Shown: positions 16,091 to 26,086, counted from the stretch's first letter. The stretch: 64,000 nucleotides of DNA from JAXGXJ01 sp963829545 (GCA_963829545.1 CAWHIX010000005.1:96445-160444), one strand, 5' to 3'. Numbers and translations are program-made. Notes: a model not told the origin generated them from the letters alone.

Positions 16091-17545
16091 TCAGTTGAAG
16101 AGGGTGGAGAAGGCGGCGACGGCGGCGTCCCAGAGCCATGAGGGGAAGATACCTATGAGCAGCGTGGCCAGAGCGCAGACCGCCAACCCGGCCGCCATCC
16201 CTCCGGAGATGGGAGCCCGCACGGTGAATTCAACTTCGGGCTCCTTGAAGAACATCACCACGATCACCCGCAGGTAGTAGTAAGCGGAGACCGCGCTGAG
16301 CAGCACCCCCACGACGGCCAGCCAGACCAGGTCGGCGTGCACCACTCCGGCAAAGACGTAGAACTTGCCGATGAACCCCGCCGTACCCGGGATGCCGGTG
16401 AGCGACAGCATGAAGAGGGAGAGCAGGACGGCCGCCCAGGGCGACCTCCGTCCCAGGCCGGAGAGACTCTTGAGGGAATAGTCGAACTGTGGGTTTTGGG
16501 CCTTCAGATAGGTGAGCACCCCGAAGGCACCCAGGTTCATGAAGGTGTAAGCGGTCAGGTAGAGGAGCACTCCCTGCCCGGAGTACGAGTTCACGCTCCA
16601 GCCCATGGCCCCCACGCCGGCCAGCAGGTAACCGGCATGCGCTATGGAGGAATAGGCCAGCATGCGTTTGACGTTGCTCTGCGCCAGGGCGAAGACGTTG
16701 CCTACGAACATGGTGGCAACGGAGAGCACGATGAAGAAGACGCCCCACTCCACGGCCGCGCCCGGGAAGGCCAGGATGAAGGCGGCCATGACCACGGAGA
16801 AAGCGGCCGCCTTGGGGCCCACCGAGAAGAAGGCGGCCACCGGGGTGGGCGCCCCCTGGTAGACGTCGGGGGTCCACATGTGGAAGGGGACGGCGGAGAT
16901 CTTGAAGGCCAGGCCTACGGCCACCAAAAAGACCGCGAACAGGATGCCAGCCGTCGCGCCCTGGCTGCCGAGGGCGCGCCCGATGGCCTCGTAGTTGGTG
17001 GCGCCCGCCTGGCCGTAGACCAGGGAGATGCCGTACAGCATCACAGCGGAGGCGAAGGAGCCGGTGAGGAAGTACTTGAGGGCCGATTCGTTCGACTTAC
17101 CCCGATAGCGGAAGAAAGCGGCCAGGAGATAGAGGCTGACGGTCATGAGCTCCAGGGACACATAGAACAGGATCAGGTCCCGGGAAGCGGCCATGAGGTC
17201 CATGCCGATCACGGCGAAAAGCAGCAGGGCATAGTACTCGCCCAGGTGTCGGCCGTGCGCCTCCAGATACTCGGAGGACATGAGGGCGGTGAGCGCCGCT
17301 CCTATGGCGAAGAGCACGTTGAAGAAGACGGCCCAGTCGCTGAGGACGATCATGTCGGAGAAGGCCGAGCGGTCCTCGCCGGTGAAGGCGAGTGAGACCG
17401 CGGCCGAGGCGATGAGGCCCGTGAGGGCGATGGCGAGGACGGTGGTCTTTTCGCTCTTGAGGAAGGGCTCCACCAGCAGGATGGCGCAGGCGGCCACCAG
17501 AAGGATGAGTTCGGGGATGACGGCGACGATGTCTACGGCCTGCAT
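16091..17545 (-). CDS. nuoN: Complex I subunit N, antiporter-like membrane subunit
   Basis: A 484-residue hydrophobic protein with about 14 helices of the Mrp-antiporter-like fold. Conserved pieces include a Glu in the fifth helix region (LELMTVSLYLLAAF), WTPDVYQGAPTPVAAFFS, and KRMLAYSSIAHAGY with the channel Lys. It forms one of the proton channels of the membrane arm. The ATG abuts the stop of nuoM directly. Normal length; last gene of the nuo set. Confidence 0.94.
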   Translation of the reverse strand: MQAVDIVAVIPELILLVAACAILLVEPFLKSEKTTVLAIALTGLIASAAVSLAFTGEDRSAFSDMIVLSDWAVFFNVLFAIGAALTALMSSEYLEAHGRHLGEYYALLLFAVIGMDLMAASRDLILFYVSLELMTVSLYLLAAFFRYRGKSNESALKYFLTGSFASAVMLYGISLVYGQAGATNYEAIGRALGSQGATAGILFAVFLVAVGLAFKISAVPFHMWTPDVYQGAPTPVAAFFSVGPKAAAFSVVMAAFILAFPGAAVEWGVFFIVLSVATMFVGNVFALAQSNVKRMLAYSSIAHAGYLLAGVGAMGWSVNSYSGQGVLLYLTAYTFMNLGAFGVLTYLKAQNPQFDYSLKSLSGLGRRSPWAAVLLSLFMLSLTGIPGTAGFIGKFYVFAGVVHADLVWLAVVGVLLSAVSAYYYLRVIVVMFFKEPEVEFTVRAPISGGMAAGLAVCALATLLIGIFPSWLWDAAVAAFSTLFN

Positions 17546-19103
17546 CTAGAACCCCCCGAACAAGGAGGTAGCCAGCTGCAACAGGCCGCCACCGTGCTCC
17601 GCCAGGTAGGGCTGCACCTGCGCCATTATGTTCTGCGCCGGGGCGTGCAGCAGGTTGAGGAAGGTCTGCGGGTAGATGCCTATCCACACGGCCAGCCCCA
17701 CCAGAGGCACCAGGGTGATGATCTCCCGGGCGCTCAGGTCCTTCAGCGACAGCCATTTCTCGTTGGATTTCTGGAACATCGTCCGCTGGTACATCCACAG
17801 CAGGTAGGCGGCCCCGGCCACGACGCCGATGGAGGCGATGGCCGCGAACACGGCCGAGAACTGGAAGACGCCCACCAGGATGAGGAACTCGCCCACGAAG
17901 CCGTTCAGGCCCGGCAACCCCAGACTCCCCAGCACGAACAGGCTGAAGAAGGCAGCGGCCACAGGCATAGGCCGGGCCAGTCCCCCGTAGTCCTTGATGA
18001 GACGGGTGTGCGTACGGTCGTAGAAGAAGCCCACCATCATGAACAGAGCGCCCGTGAGCACCCCGTGGTTGACCATCTGCAGTACGGAGCCCTCGATGCC
18101 TTGCTGGTTGAACGTGAACAGACCGGCGGTGACGAAGCCCATGTGGCTCACCGAGGAGTAGGCCACCAGCCTCTTCATGTCCGGCTGCACCAGGGACATC
18201 ACGGCCCCGTACACCACCGCTATCACCGACAGGATCATGACCGGCACCATGGCCTTCACCGCCATCTCTGGGAAGAAGCCGATGCAGAAGCGGATCATGC
18301 CGTAGACCCCCATCTTGAGGAGTACGCCGGCCAGGAGGACCGAACCGGCCGTGGGAGCCTCGGTGTGGGCGTCGGGGAGCCAGGTGTGCACCGGGAACAT
18401 GGGCACCTTGATGGCAAAAGCCAGGAAGAAGGCCGCGAACGCCCAGGCGGCCACCGAGCCCGGGAAGCCGACCTGCTGCAGAGTCAGGATGTCGAAGGTG
18501 AGCGGCCCGCCGTTCTTCGCGTACCACCACACTACGGCCAGGATGGCGACCAGCATGAGCACCGAGCCCACGAAGGTGAACAGGAAGAACTTGATGGCCG
18601 CATAGACCCTGCGCGCTCCGCCCCACAGTCCGATTATGAAGTACATGGGGATGAGCTGGATCTCCCAGAACATGTAGAACAGGAAGAGGTCCATGGAGAC
18701 GAACACGCCCAGCATGCCCGTCTCGAGCACGAGCAGACTGATGAAGAAGGCCAGACCGCGGTCCTTGATGGAGTTCCACGTACCCAGGATGGCCAGCGCG
18801 GTCAAGAAGCGTCGTAAGAAGGATCAGCAGCAGGGAGATTCCGTCGATGCCCAGGTGGTAGGAGATGCCCAGGCTCTCGATCCAGGAGACGTTCTCCTGG
18901 AACTGGAAGCCGGCCTCGCCGGTATCGAACTGGAACGCCAAAACGATGGCCAGGGCCAGGGTGAAGAGGCTGGTCACGAGGGCCGTGACCTTGTAGGCCT
19001 GGGGACGTCCGCGCATGAACAGCAGCATGAGCGCAGCGCCTGCCACGGGTAGGAAGGTCAGGATGGTGAGGCTCATCGAACCTATTTCTGTCGCCAGATC
19101 CAC
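17546..19103 (-). CDS. nuoM: Complex I subunit M (one frameshift in this sequence)
   Basis: The N-terminus (about 98 residues, ending ISLLLILLTT) and the remaining 420 residues (from TALAILGTWNSIKDRG) are in different frames. They join at about 18806-18811, where removing one base from ACGACGCTTCTTG restores TTFLTALAIL. Both sides are well conserved: WLPDAHTEAPTAGSVLLAG, KRLVAYSSVSHMGF and MVNHGVLTGALFMMVGF. With the shift repaired the protein is about 519 residues, normal for NuoM. Start is GTG at 19103 or ATG at 19076. A sequencing indel is likely, since the operon is otherwise intact. Confidence 0.9.
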
Positions 19104-19124
19104 TATCTCACCCGTCCCCAGCCC

Positions 19125-21023
19125 CTAGAGAAAGATCACTGCCGTTACGATTACAAACACGCCGAAGAAGATGGCCAACAAGTAGTTCTGCACGCGGCCG
19201 GTCTGGATGGGCCGGGCCACGCGGCCGGCCCCCTGCCACAGCCAAGCCACCCCGTGCACAGCGCCGTCGACGATGCGCTCGTCGAAGTGGTGCCAGAGCC
19301 AGCGCGAGCCGTCCACCGAAAGCCGCACGATGGTGGCGTCGTAGAACTCGTCGATGTAGAACTTGTTGTATACGACCTTGTAGACCGGCTGCAGCCGCGC
19401 CCCGAAGACCTCCGCCAAACCCGGCCTGCGTACGTAGACCACCCAGGCGAAGGCGATGCCCAGCATGGCCACCAGCAGCGACACGAGCATCAGCACGTAG
19501 TCGATGGTGGCCAAGGCGTGCTCCTCGATCCCCAGGATGGCGTTGGCCGGCGCGAAGACCGGTTCCAGAAACCGCTGGATGGCTCCCAGCTCGCCGGGCA
19601 GACCCAGGAAGCCCCCCAGCAGCGAGGCGATGGCCAGCACGATGAGCGGGACGATCATCGACCAGGGGCTCTCGTGCACGTGCTTCTCGGTCTCCTCGTC
19701 CATGCGCGGCCTGCCGAAGAAGGTAAGGAAGATCATGCGGAAGGTGTAGAAGGCCGTGATGAAGGCGGCGATCAGACCCACCGCCCAGAAGACGTACTTG
19801 CCGTCCCGCCACACGGCCCCCAGGATGTCGTCCTTGGACCAGAAGCCGGCGAAGGGGAAGATGCCGGAGAGCGCCAGGGCCCCGGCCACCAGGGTGTAGT
19901 AGGTAGCGGGGATGCGCTTGGCCAGGCCGCCCATCTTGTCCATGTCCTGCTCGCCGCCCATGGAATGGATGACCGAGCCGGCTCCGAGGAACAGCAGGGC
20001 CTTGAAGAAAGCGTGGGTCATGAGGTGGAAGATGGCGATGGCCCAGGCGCCGACCCCCAGGGCCATGAACATGTAGCCCAACTGGGAGATGGTGGAGTAG
20101 GCCAGCACCTTCTTGATGTCCTTCTGGCAGATGCCGATGACGGCGGCGAAGATGGCCGTGAAGGTACCGATGGCACCCACGACGAGCAGGGCCCCGGGAG
20201 CGCTCGCGAAGATGACGGAACTGCGGGCCACGAGGTAGACCCCGGCGGTGACCATGGTGGCGGCATGGATGAGGGCCGACACGGGAGTGGGCCCTTCCAT
20301 GGCGTCGGGCAGCCAGACGTGCAGCGGGAACTGGGCCGACTTGCCCATGGCGCCCATGAAGAGCAGCAGGGCGATGCCGATCATGGCGGCCTCGCCGGCT
20401 ACGCCGGTGCCCACCTGCTCGAACACTCCCACGTAGTCCAGGGTGCCGAAGGTGACGAAGATGAGCATGACCCCCAGGCCGAAGCCGAAGTCGCCCACCC
20501 GGTTGACCAGGAAGGCCTTCTTACCCGCCGCGGCCGCCTCCGGCTTGTGGTAGTAGTAGCCGATGAGGTAGTAGGAGCAGAGCCCCACCGCCTCCCAGCC
20601 GAAGTAGAGCAAGAGGTAGTTGTTGGCCAGTACCAGCATGAGCATGCTGAAGGCGAACAGGCTCATGTAGGCGAAGAAGCGGTAGTAGCCCGGGTCGCCG
20701 TGCATGTAGCCCTTGGAGTAGATGAAGATCAGCAGCCCTACCCCTGTCACCACCAGCAGCATGACGGCCGAGAGTTGGTCCACGTAGAGGGCGATGGGCA
20801 CCTGGAAGTCGCCCACCGCGAACCAGCGCCACAACTCCACCACCACGGGCTCTTCGGCGCCGCGTATCTCGATGAAGACCGCGATAGAAAGCGCAAACGA
20901 GCCGGCCATGGCGAGGATGGGCAGCCAGTGAGCCGCATCCTTGATCCACCACTTGCCCAGCAGCAGCGTGATTATGAAGGCCGCCAGAGGCAGGACCGGT
21001 ATGAGCCAGATGTAGCTCTCCAC
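19125..21023 (-). CDS. nuoL: Complex I subunit L
   Basis: A 632-residue antiporter-like subunit with 16 predicted helices and the long lateral helix at the C-terminus. Key segments are WLPDAMEGPTPVSALIHAAT (channel and TM7 region), KKVLAYSTISQLGYMF, HLMTHAFFKALLFLGAGSVIH and a distal NKFYIDEFYDATIV motif before the lateral helix. It is the outermost proton channel. The ATG lies 52 bases inside the 3' end of nuoK. Confidence 0.94.
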   Translation of the reverse strand: MESYIWLIPVLPLAAFIITLLLGKWWIKDAAHWLPILAMAGSFALSIAVFIEIRGAEEPVVVELWRWFAVGDFQVPIALYVDQLSAVMLLVVTGVGLLIFIYSKGYMHGDPGYYRFFAYMSLFAFSMLMLVLANNYLLLYFGWEAVGLCSYYLIGYYYHKPEAAAAGKKAFLVNRVGDFGFGLGVMLIFVTFGTLDYVGVFEQVGTGVAGEAAMIGIALLLFMGAMGKSAQFPLHVWLPDAMEGPTPVSALIHAATMVTAGVYLVARSSVIFASAPGALLVVGAIGTFTAIFAAVIGICQKDIKKVLAYSTISQLGYMFMALGVGAWAIAIFHLMTHAFFKALLFLGAGSVIHSMGGEQDMDKMGGLAKRIPATYYTLVAGALALSGIFPFAGFWSKDDILGAVWRDGKYVFWAVGLIAAFITAFYTFRMIFLTFFGRPRMDEETEKHVHESPWSMIVPLIVLAIASLLGGFLGLPGELGAIQRFLEPVFAPANAILGIEEHALATIDYVLMLVSLLVAMLGIAFAWVVYVRRPGLAEVFGARLQPVYKVVYNKFYIDEFYDATIVRLSVDGSRWLWHHFDERIVDGAVHGVAWLWQGAGRVARPIQTGRVQNYLLAIFFGVFVIVTAVIFL

Positions 21024-21358
21024 TCTCCCCGCCAGCCTTTCATCCTGTCGAAGAGGTCGACCATGAGCGTCTGCCGGTTGCGGAAGAGAGCGGTGGCGAT
21101 AGCCAACCCGATGGCCACCTCGGCGGCGGCCACCACCATGGTGAAGAGCACCAGGTTCTGGCCCGTCATGCTCTCGTGGAAGCGGCTGAAACCAACCAGG
21201 TTGATGTTGACCGCGTTCATCATCAACTCGATGGAGAAGAGCACGATGAACAGGTTTCGCCTGGTGAGCACGCCGGCGGCCCCGATGATGAAGAGCGCCG
21301 CCGAGAGGTACAGATACCAGTCGACCGGGATGGGCATGTCGGCGGGAGTCGCTCCCAT
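20972..21358 (-). CDS. nuoK: Complex I subunit K
   Basis: A small three-helix subunit, about 128 residues from ATG 21358. The diagnostic features are the helix-2 Glu in FSIELMMNAVNINLV and the helix-3 Glu in VVAAAEVAIGLAI, both part of the proton path. The C-terminus, after the usual end near DLFDRMKG, runs 52 bases into nuoL with a Ser/Arg-rich tail, longer than typical NuoK (about 100 residues). A third possible start (ATG 21337) would trim seven residues. It starts four bases after nuoJ. Confidence 0.9.
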   Translation of the reverse strand: MGATPADMPIPVDWYLYLSAALFIIGAAGVLTRRNLFIVLFSIELMMNAVNINLVGFSRFHESMTGQNLVLFTMVVAAAEVAIGLAIATALFRNRQTLMVDLFDRMKGWRGEWRATSGSYRSCLWRPS

Positions 21359-21362
21359 ACGG

Positions 21363-21950
21363 CTACACCTCCTCCTCGATGACGTCGGGCGACGGCCCCT
21401 CACCCGGTTCCCAGGCACGGGTCCCCATGGTCCCCGCCTTCTCTCTCTTCACGAGGATGATGGCGCCCACCATGGCCACGAGCAGGATGACGGAGGCGAC
21501 CTCGAAGGGCAGCAGCATGTTGTTGAAGAGCTCCTGGCTGAAGACCCTGGTGCTCCCCCCGGCCGCCTCGATGGCCTCGGTGCTCCAACCGTCTCCGGCC
21601 GAGGTGAAGGTGATGCCGGCCAGGATGATCACGAACTCGGCCAGCACCAGCACGGACAGCACCAGGGCGATCCAGCGCTGGCCGCGGTGGGTCTGCTCCT
21701 CCTGCTCGAAGGTCCTCAGGCTGAGGAACATGAGCACGAAGACGAACAGCACCATGATGGCCCCGGCGTAGACCAGGATCTGCACCATGGCCAGGAAGTA
21801 GGCCCCGGTGAGGAAGAAGATGGCCGCGATGTTGATGAAGGTGAACACCAGGAGTATGAGGGCGTGGATGACGTTCTTGCGGGTGATGGTGCCCAGCCCT
21901 CCGGCCACCGTCAGCGCCGCGAAGATGATGAAGAGGACCTTCTCCGTCAT
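21363..21950 (-). CDS. nuoJ: Complex I subunit J
   Basis: A 195-residue protein with five predicted helices, including the VYAGAIMVLFVFVLMFL segment that contains the pi-bulge region of NuoJ. Between helices 4 and 5 is a hydrophilic insert. The tail after VAMVGAIILVKREK is acidic. The 93-base gap to nuoI (21951-22043) is very GC-rich with several imperfect inverted repeats and no recognisable gene. Confidence 0.92.
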   Translation of the reverse strand: MTEKVLFIIFAALTVAGGLGTITRKNVIHALILLVFTFINIAAIFFLTGAYFLAMVQILVYAGAIMVLFVFVLMFLSLRTFEQEEQTHRGQRWIALVLSVLVLAEFVIILAGITFTSAGDGWSTEAIEAAGGSTRVFSQELFNNMLLPFEVASVILLVAMVGAIILVKREKAGTMGTRAWEPGEGPSPDVIEEEV

Positions 21951-22043
21951 CGCGGCCCGCCCCCTTCGTCTGCGGCGCCCCGCGACTCGGCGGGCGCTGC
22001 GGACCCCGCCGCCTGCGGCGCCTGGCCGGCGGACGCTCCGCCT

Positions 22044-22538
22044 TCAGGCGCCCCGCCTTAGCTCGTTAGGCGCCGCGACGGCGAAGAGTTCCTTGTGCAC
22101 GTTGACGGCGTTGGCCATCAGCCACTCTTTGTCGAGCAGCAGGTCACTCTTGTCGTAGGTGGAGAGCTCGTAGCGGCTGGTCATCACGATGGCGGCGACC
22201 GGGCACACTTCTTCACACAGCCCACAGAAGATGCAGCGGCTGAGATCGATCTCGAAAGTCGCCGGGTGGCTGCGCCCGTCGGGGGTCTGTTCGCCGACCA
22301 CATGGATGCACTCTGAGGGGCAGATGGTCGGGCAGAGCATGCAGGCCACGCACTTGGTGTCGCCGGTGTCAGGGTCGGAGAGCAGCGCCTGGGCGCCCCT
22401 GAAGCGCGGGTAAGGCTGCAGCTTCTCCTTGGGGTACTCGACGGTCACCTTGTCGACCACGAAGTACGTGCCGGTGACCGACATGCCCCGCAGGATGTCG
22501 ACGAAGACGCCCTTCTTGATGACGTCTTTCAGGCCCAC
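22044..22538 (-). CDS. nuoI: Complex I subunit I, 2x[4Fe-4S] ferredoxin-like
   Basis: A 164-residue peripheral-arm subunit carrying clusters N6a and N6b. Two classical motifs are present, CVACMLCPTICP (about residue 62) and CIFCGLCEEVCP (about residue 102). The N-terminal amphipathic part (GLKDVIKKGVF) docks on NuoH. Since nuoEFG are missing from the operon, this subunit is the likely entry point for electrons from ferredoxin or another donor, an inference from complexes of this type in other organisms. Confidence 0.94.
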   Translation of the reverse strand: MGLKDVIKKGVFVDILRGMSVTGTYFVVDKVTVEYPKEKLQPYPRFRGAQALLSDPDTGDTKCVACMLCPTICPSECIHVVGEQTPDGRSHPATFEIDLSRCIFCGLCEEVCPVAAIVMTSRYELSTYDKSDLLLDKEWLMANAVNVHKELFAVAAPNELRRGA

Positions 22539-22578
22539 GTCGCCCTCGTCTCGGTCCGGGTCGTCTGCCGAAGAGATC

Positions 22579-23604
22579 TCATGACGTCACGCTCACGACG
22601 ATAGCGGTGACCACTAGATTGGCGATGGCCAGCGGCAGCAGGATCTTCCAGCCGATGGACATGAGCTGATTGTAGCGGTAGCGAAAAATGGTCCAGCGGA
22701 TCCACATGTAGATGAAGATGAAGACGCAGATCTTGAGCAATAGCCAGATGGGGCCGGGGATGAAGTCCAGTTGCTCGAAGGGAGCCCGCCAGCCGCCGAA
22801 GTACATCGTGGCCATGATGCCCGAGACGACCACGAGGTTCACGTATTCGGCGAAATAGAACATGCCCCAGCGCATGCCCGAATACTCGGTGAGGTAGCCG
22901 GCCACCAGCTCCTGCTCCCCCTCGGCCATATCGAAGGGCGTGCGGTTGAGCTCGGCCAGACTGGCGATGAAGAAGATGACGCCGCCCACCACCTGGGGTA
23001 TGAAGTACCAGTCCCAGAAGTTGCCCGCCTGGCCGTCGACGATGTCCACGAAGTTCAGCGACCCTGCCATCAGGATCACGCCCACGACCGCGAAGCCCAT
23101 GGCCAGTTCGTAGGAGACCATCTGCGCCCCGGCGCGGAGTCCACCCAGCAGGGAGTACTTGCTGTTGGACGACCAGCCGGCCAGCACCACCCCGTAGACA
23201 CCGATGGCTCCCATGGCCAGCATGAGCACGACTCCGGCGTCGAAGTTGGCGATGACGTAGTCGAACTCGTACCCCCAGAGGGTCGTCTCCTCGCTCACCG
23301 GGCCGAAGGGCAGCACGGCCATCACCAGGAAGGCAGGTATGAAGGCGATATAGGGCGCCAGCCGGAACACCGGCTTGTCCGCCTCGTCGGGCACCACGTC
23401 TTCCTTGGACAGGAGCTTCAGGATGTCGCCGAAGGACTGCAGGGCGCCCCAGGGTCCCAGGTAGGTGGGGCCGACCCGGGCCTGGAAGAAACCGGCGAAC
23501 TTGCGCTCGAAGTAGATTATGAACGCCACCATGGTGACAATGAGCACCGGCATGAGGATGGCCTTGAGCAGGAGGAAGAGGAATTGGACCAGCTCGTCGC
23601 TCAT
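22579..23604 (-). CDS. nuoH: Complex I subunit H
   Basis: A 341-residue, eight-helix subunit forming the quinone-entry chamber with NuoB and NuoD. Visible landmarks are ERKFAGFFQARVGP at residue about 31, FGDILKLLSKED, a Glu-rich loop AELNRTPFDMAEGEQELVAG and YLTEYSGMRWGMFYFAEY. The start overlaps the nuoD stop as ATGA. Normal length. Confidence 0.94.
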   Translation of the reverse strand: MSDELVQFLFLLLKAILMPVLIVTMVAFIIYFERKFAGFFQARVGPTYLGPWGALQSFGDILKLLSKEDVVPDEADKPVFRLAPYIAFIPAFLVMAVLPFGPVSEETTLWGYEFDYVIANFDAGVVLMLAMGAIGVYGVVLAGWSSNSKYSLLGGLRAGAQMVSYELAMGFAVVGVILMAGSLNFVDIVDGQAGNFWDWYFIPQVVGGVIFFIASLAELNRTPFDMAEGEQELVAGYLTEYSGMRWGMFYFAEYVNLVVVSGIMATMYFGGWRAPFEQLDFIPGPIWLLLKICVFIFIYMWIRWTIFRYRYNQLMSIGWKILLPLAIANLVVTAIVVSVTS

Positions 23605-24839
23605 CGGTCGGTATCCCCTAGGACGACGTCGACGCTGGCGAAGATGGCAACCATATCGGCCAGCATCTCACCCTCCCCCAAGGCCGGGACGGCCTGGCAG
23701 TGGTAGAAGCTGGGGGTGGTGAAACGTACCCGCGCCGGCCTGCCGTCGCCGGCCGAGCGGATGTAGACGCCCATCTCACCCTTGGGGACTTCGATGGCCC
23801 GGTAGATCTCCCCCACGGGAACGATCGGACCCCGGAACACCTGGTAGAAGTCCTGGATCATGGAAGCCGAGTCGCGCAGCACGTCCTTCTTGCGCGGCAA
23901 CGCGCTCCCCATGTCGCGGGATATGTAGGGCCCGTCGGGAAGCTGATCGAGACACTGCCCGATGATGCGGCACGACTCCCGGATCTCCTTCATGCGCACC
24001 AGGAAGCGGTCGTACACGTCGGCGTTGTACTCCACGGCCACGTCGAACTCGACTTCGGGGTAGGCGGCGTAGGGTTCGTCCTTGCGCAAATCGCGGGCCA
24101 CTCCTGCGGCGCGGAGCGGCGGGCCCGTCACGCGCCAGGCCGAGCAGTCCTCAGAGGTGAAGATGCCCACGCCCTTCGTCCGCTTGTAGTAGATGCGGTT
24201 GTGCTTGACGATGCGCTCGTACTCCGCCACCCGCTTGGGTAAGAAGTCGATGACCTTGCGGCAGCGGTGCGCGAACCCGTCGGGGAGGTCCTTGGCCACG
24301 CCGCCCAGACGGGCGAAGGAGTGGGTGAGCCGAGCGCCGGTGAGCATCTCCAGCAGGTCGATGATGTACTCCCGGTCGCGGAAGCAGATGACCATGAAGG
24401 TCTGCGTGCCCAGGTCCATGACGTGGATGCCCAGCCACAGGATGTGGTTGGAAAGACGGACCAACTCGCTCGCGATGGTGCGGATGTAGCGCCCGCGGGC
24501 CGGCACCTCGAGGTCCATGAGCTTCTCCACCGCTTCGCAGAAGGCGTGGTTCATGGCGAAGGAGGCGATGTAGTCCAGGCGATCGGTGATGGGGATGATC
24601 TGATGGTAGGTGCGGTGCTCGCACAGCTTCTCCACCCCGCGGTGCAGGTTGCCGATCTCGGGGCGGGCCGCGACGATGACCTCGCCGTCGAGGTCGAGTT
24701 CTGCCCGGAAGACGCCGTGAGTGGAAGGGTGCTGCGGCCCCATGCTGATGGTGAGGACGTCGCCGGTCGCCTCCAGCCGCTGGCGGTTGCGCGCTTTGCG
24801 CGCCTTGAGTTCCTCCAGGGTGGGTCGGGTCTCGCTCAC
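23601..24839 (-). CDS. nuoD: Complex I subunit D, 49-kDa quinone-site subunit
   Basis: A 412-residue homologue of the 49-kDa subunit related to Ni-Fe hydrogenase large subunits. The quinone-site loop SMGPQHPSTHGVFR carries the conserved His. PEIGNLHRGVEKL, RLDYIASFAMNHAF and GEMGVYIRSAGDGRPARVRF are also in place. It is a separate gene, not fused to nuoC. The ATG at 24839 directly follows the nuoC stop. Confidence 0.95.
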   Translation of the reverse strand: MSETRPTLEELKARKARNRQRLEATGDVLTISMGPQHPSTHGVFRAELDLDGEVIVAARPEIGNLHRGVEKLCEHRTYHQIIPITDRLDYIASFAMNHAFCEAVEKLMDLEVPARGRYIRTIASELVRLSNHILWLGIHVMDLGTQTFMVICFRDREYIIDLLEMLTGARLTHSFARLGGVAKDLPDGFAHRCRKVIDFLPKRVAEYERIVKHNRIYYKRTKGVGIFTSEDCSAWRVTGPPLRAAGVARDLRKDEPYAAYPEVEFDVAVEYNADVYDRFLVRMKEIRESCRIIGQCLDQLPDGPYISRDMGSALPRKKDVLRDSASMIQDFYQVFRGPIVPVGEIYRAIEVPKGEMGVYIRSAGDGRPARVRFTTPSFYHCQAVPALGEGEMLADMVAIFASVDVVLGDTDR

Positions 24840-25358
24840 TTAGACCTTCCCTCGCAGATCCGTCCGGATGCGGCCGCCCACGGTCCCCTGGAGAGGAAAG
24901 TCCTTGCGCAGAGGGTGACCCTGAAAATCGGGTGTGGTCAGCAGGCGGCGCAGATCGGGATGCCCCGCGAACGAGATGCCGAACATCTCGTAGATCTCAC
25001 GCTCGTCGAAGCCGGCGGACGGCCATAGACCGGTGATGGTCGCCAGAGTCTGCCCTTCGGCAAGGGCGGTCTTCATACGCAGGCGGCGGCCACCCGCCAG
25101 TGAGGTGAGATGGGCGCTCACCTCGAAGGGGGCGTCGGAGCGCTCCGGTAGGTGATCCCCGATGAGGCAGTCCAACCTGTCGAAGTCGAGGTCGGAGGAG
25201 TCGCGGCAGAAGGTCAGGACCGCTACCCAATCGACGGGAGCCACGCGATAGGTCAACTCGCCCCGGAAGTCGCTCCTGTCGAGCAGCTTTCCCGGGAAGC
25301 GGCGCTCCAGAAGGGCGGCGGCGGCCTGCAGGTCAGGGGAGAGGGTCCAGTCGCTCAC
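24840..25358 (-). CDS. nuoC: Complex I subunit C, 30-kDa subunit
   Basis: A 172-residue peripheral subunit. The signature is FDEREIYEMFGISFAGHPDL followed by RRLLTTPDFQGHPLRKDFP. The N-terminal half is the usual variable alpha/beta domain. It overlaps the end of nuoB by four bases and abuts nuoD. Confidence 0.93.
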   Translation of the reverse strand: MSDWTLSPDLQAAAALLERRFPGKLLDRSDFRGELTYRVAPVDWVAVLTFCRDSSDLDFDRLDCLIGDHLPERSDAPFEVSAHLTSLAGGRRLRMKTALAEGQTLATITGLWPSAGFDEREIYEMFGISFAGHPDLRRLLTTPDFQGHPLRKDFPLQGTVGGRIRTDLRGKV

Positions 25359-26086
25359 GAACGTCCCTCCTGCCCGGCGGCGGGAGCGGCCTCGGCGAGC
25401 ACATCACCCGGAGCCGCGCACGGCGCCGCAGACGGGCCCATGTCACCGGCCATGGCTTCGCGGGCGGGAATGCGCCGCAGGCCGTCGTAGGCATGCCGGC
25501 TCTCCTTGATGCGCTCGCGGATCATCTCCAGGCCCTGCCAGAGGGCCTCAGGGCGAGGCGGGCAGCCAGGCACGTACACGTCGACGGGGATGAGGCTGTC
25601 GATACCCTGGACGACGTTGTAGGTATCCCAGATGTTGCCCGAGATGGCGCAGGAGCCCATGGCCAGGACCCACTTGGGATCGGGGATCTGCTCGTACAGC
25701 CGCACCACACGCGGAGCCATGTTGGTGGTGCACCATCCGGCTACGATCATGCCATCGGCCTGGCGCGGGGAGGCGCGCATGGCCTCCATGCCGAACCGAG
25801 ACATGTCGAAACGAGCCCCGCCCAGAGCCATCATCTCGATGGCGCAGCAGGCAAGACCGAAGAGAAGGGGCCAAAACGAGAAGCTCCTCCCGAAGCCGAG
25901 CACGCGTTCCACCTGCACCGGCATGGCAAACCCGCCCGGTAGGCGCACCGGACCACCCATGAGTTCGCCGAGGGCAGCCTGGACGTCGGCGTCGTTTGCC
26001 TGACGCAGGGCGCGATCCAGAGCGATAGGATCGGGGGCGCCTTGCTGGCCGGTCGGCGGTAGCGGGTGACCGGAAGCGGGACTCAT
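25355..26086 (-). CDS. nuoB: Complex I subunit B, cluster N2 subunit
   Basis: A 243-residue subunit that binds the terminal [4Fe-4S] cluster N2. The four ligands are seen in FGLACCAIEMM (adjacent Cys pair), LAMGSCAISGN and VYVPGCPPRPEA. ATG at 26084-26086 overlaps the nuoA stop (ATGA). Both ends are longer than usual: about 60 residues precede the core (GQQGAPDPIALDRALRQAND) and an Ala-rich tail of 35 residues follows it. The usual VAGTVT region reads VAGWCTTNMAP, with an extra Cys. Confidence 0.94.
   Translation of the reverse strand: MSPASGHPLPPTGQQGAPDPIALDRALRQANDADVQAALGELMGGPVRLPGGFAMPVQVERVLGFGRSFSFWPLLFGLACCAIEMMALGGARFDMSRFGMEAMRASPRQADGMIVAGWCTTNMAPRVVRLYEQIPDPKWVLAMGSCAISGNIWDTYNVVQGIDSLIPVDVYVPGCPPRPEALWQGLEMIRERIKESRHAYDGLRRIPAREAMAGDMGPSAAPCAAPGDVLAEAAPAAGQEGRS

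Noticed and set aside
17097..18805. Continuation of the nuoM N-terminal frame past 18.8 kb into a 668-codon reading
   Set aside because: After the shift the translation is Arg/Gly/His-rich nonsense, while another frame holds normal NuoM sequence.
19254..22061. 935-codon open frame on the plus strand opposite nuoL, nuoK and nuoJ
   Set aside because: It is rich in Glu, Asp, His, Gly and Gln as expected of the antisense of hydrophobic high-GC codons; the minus-strand genes are clearly conserved.
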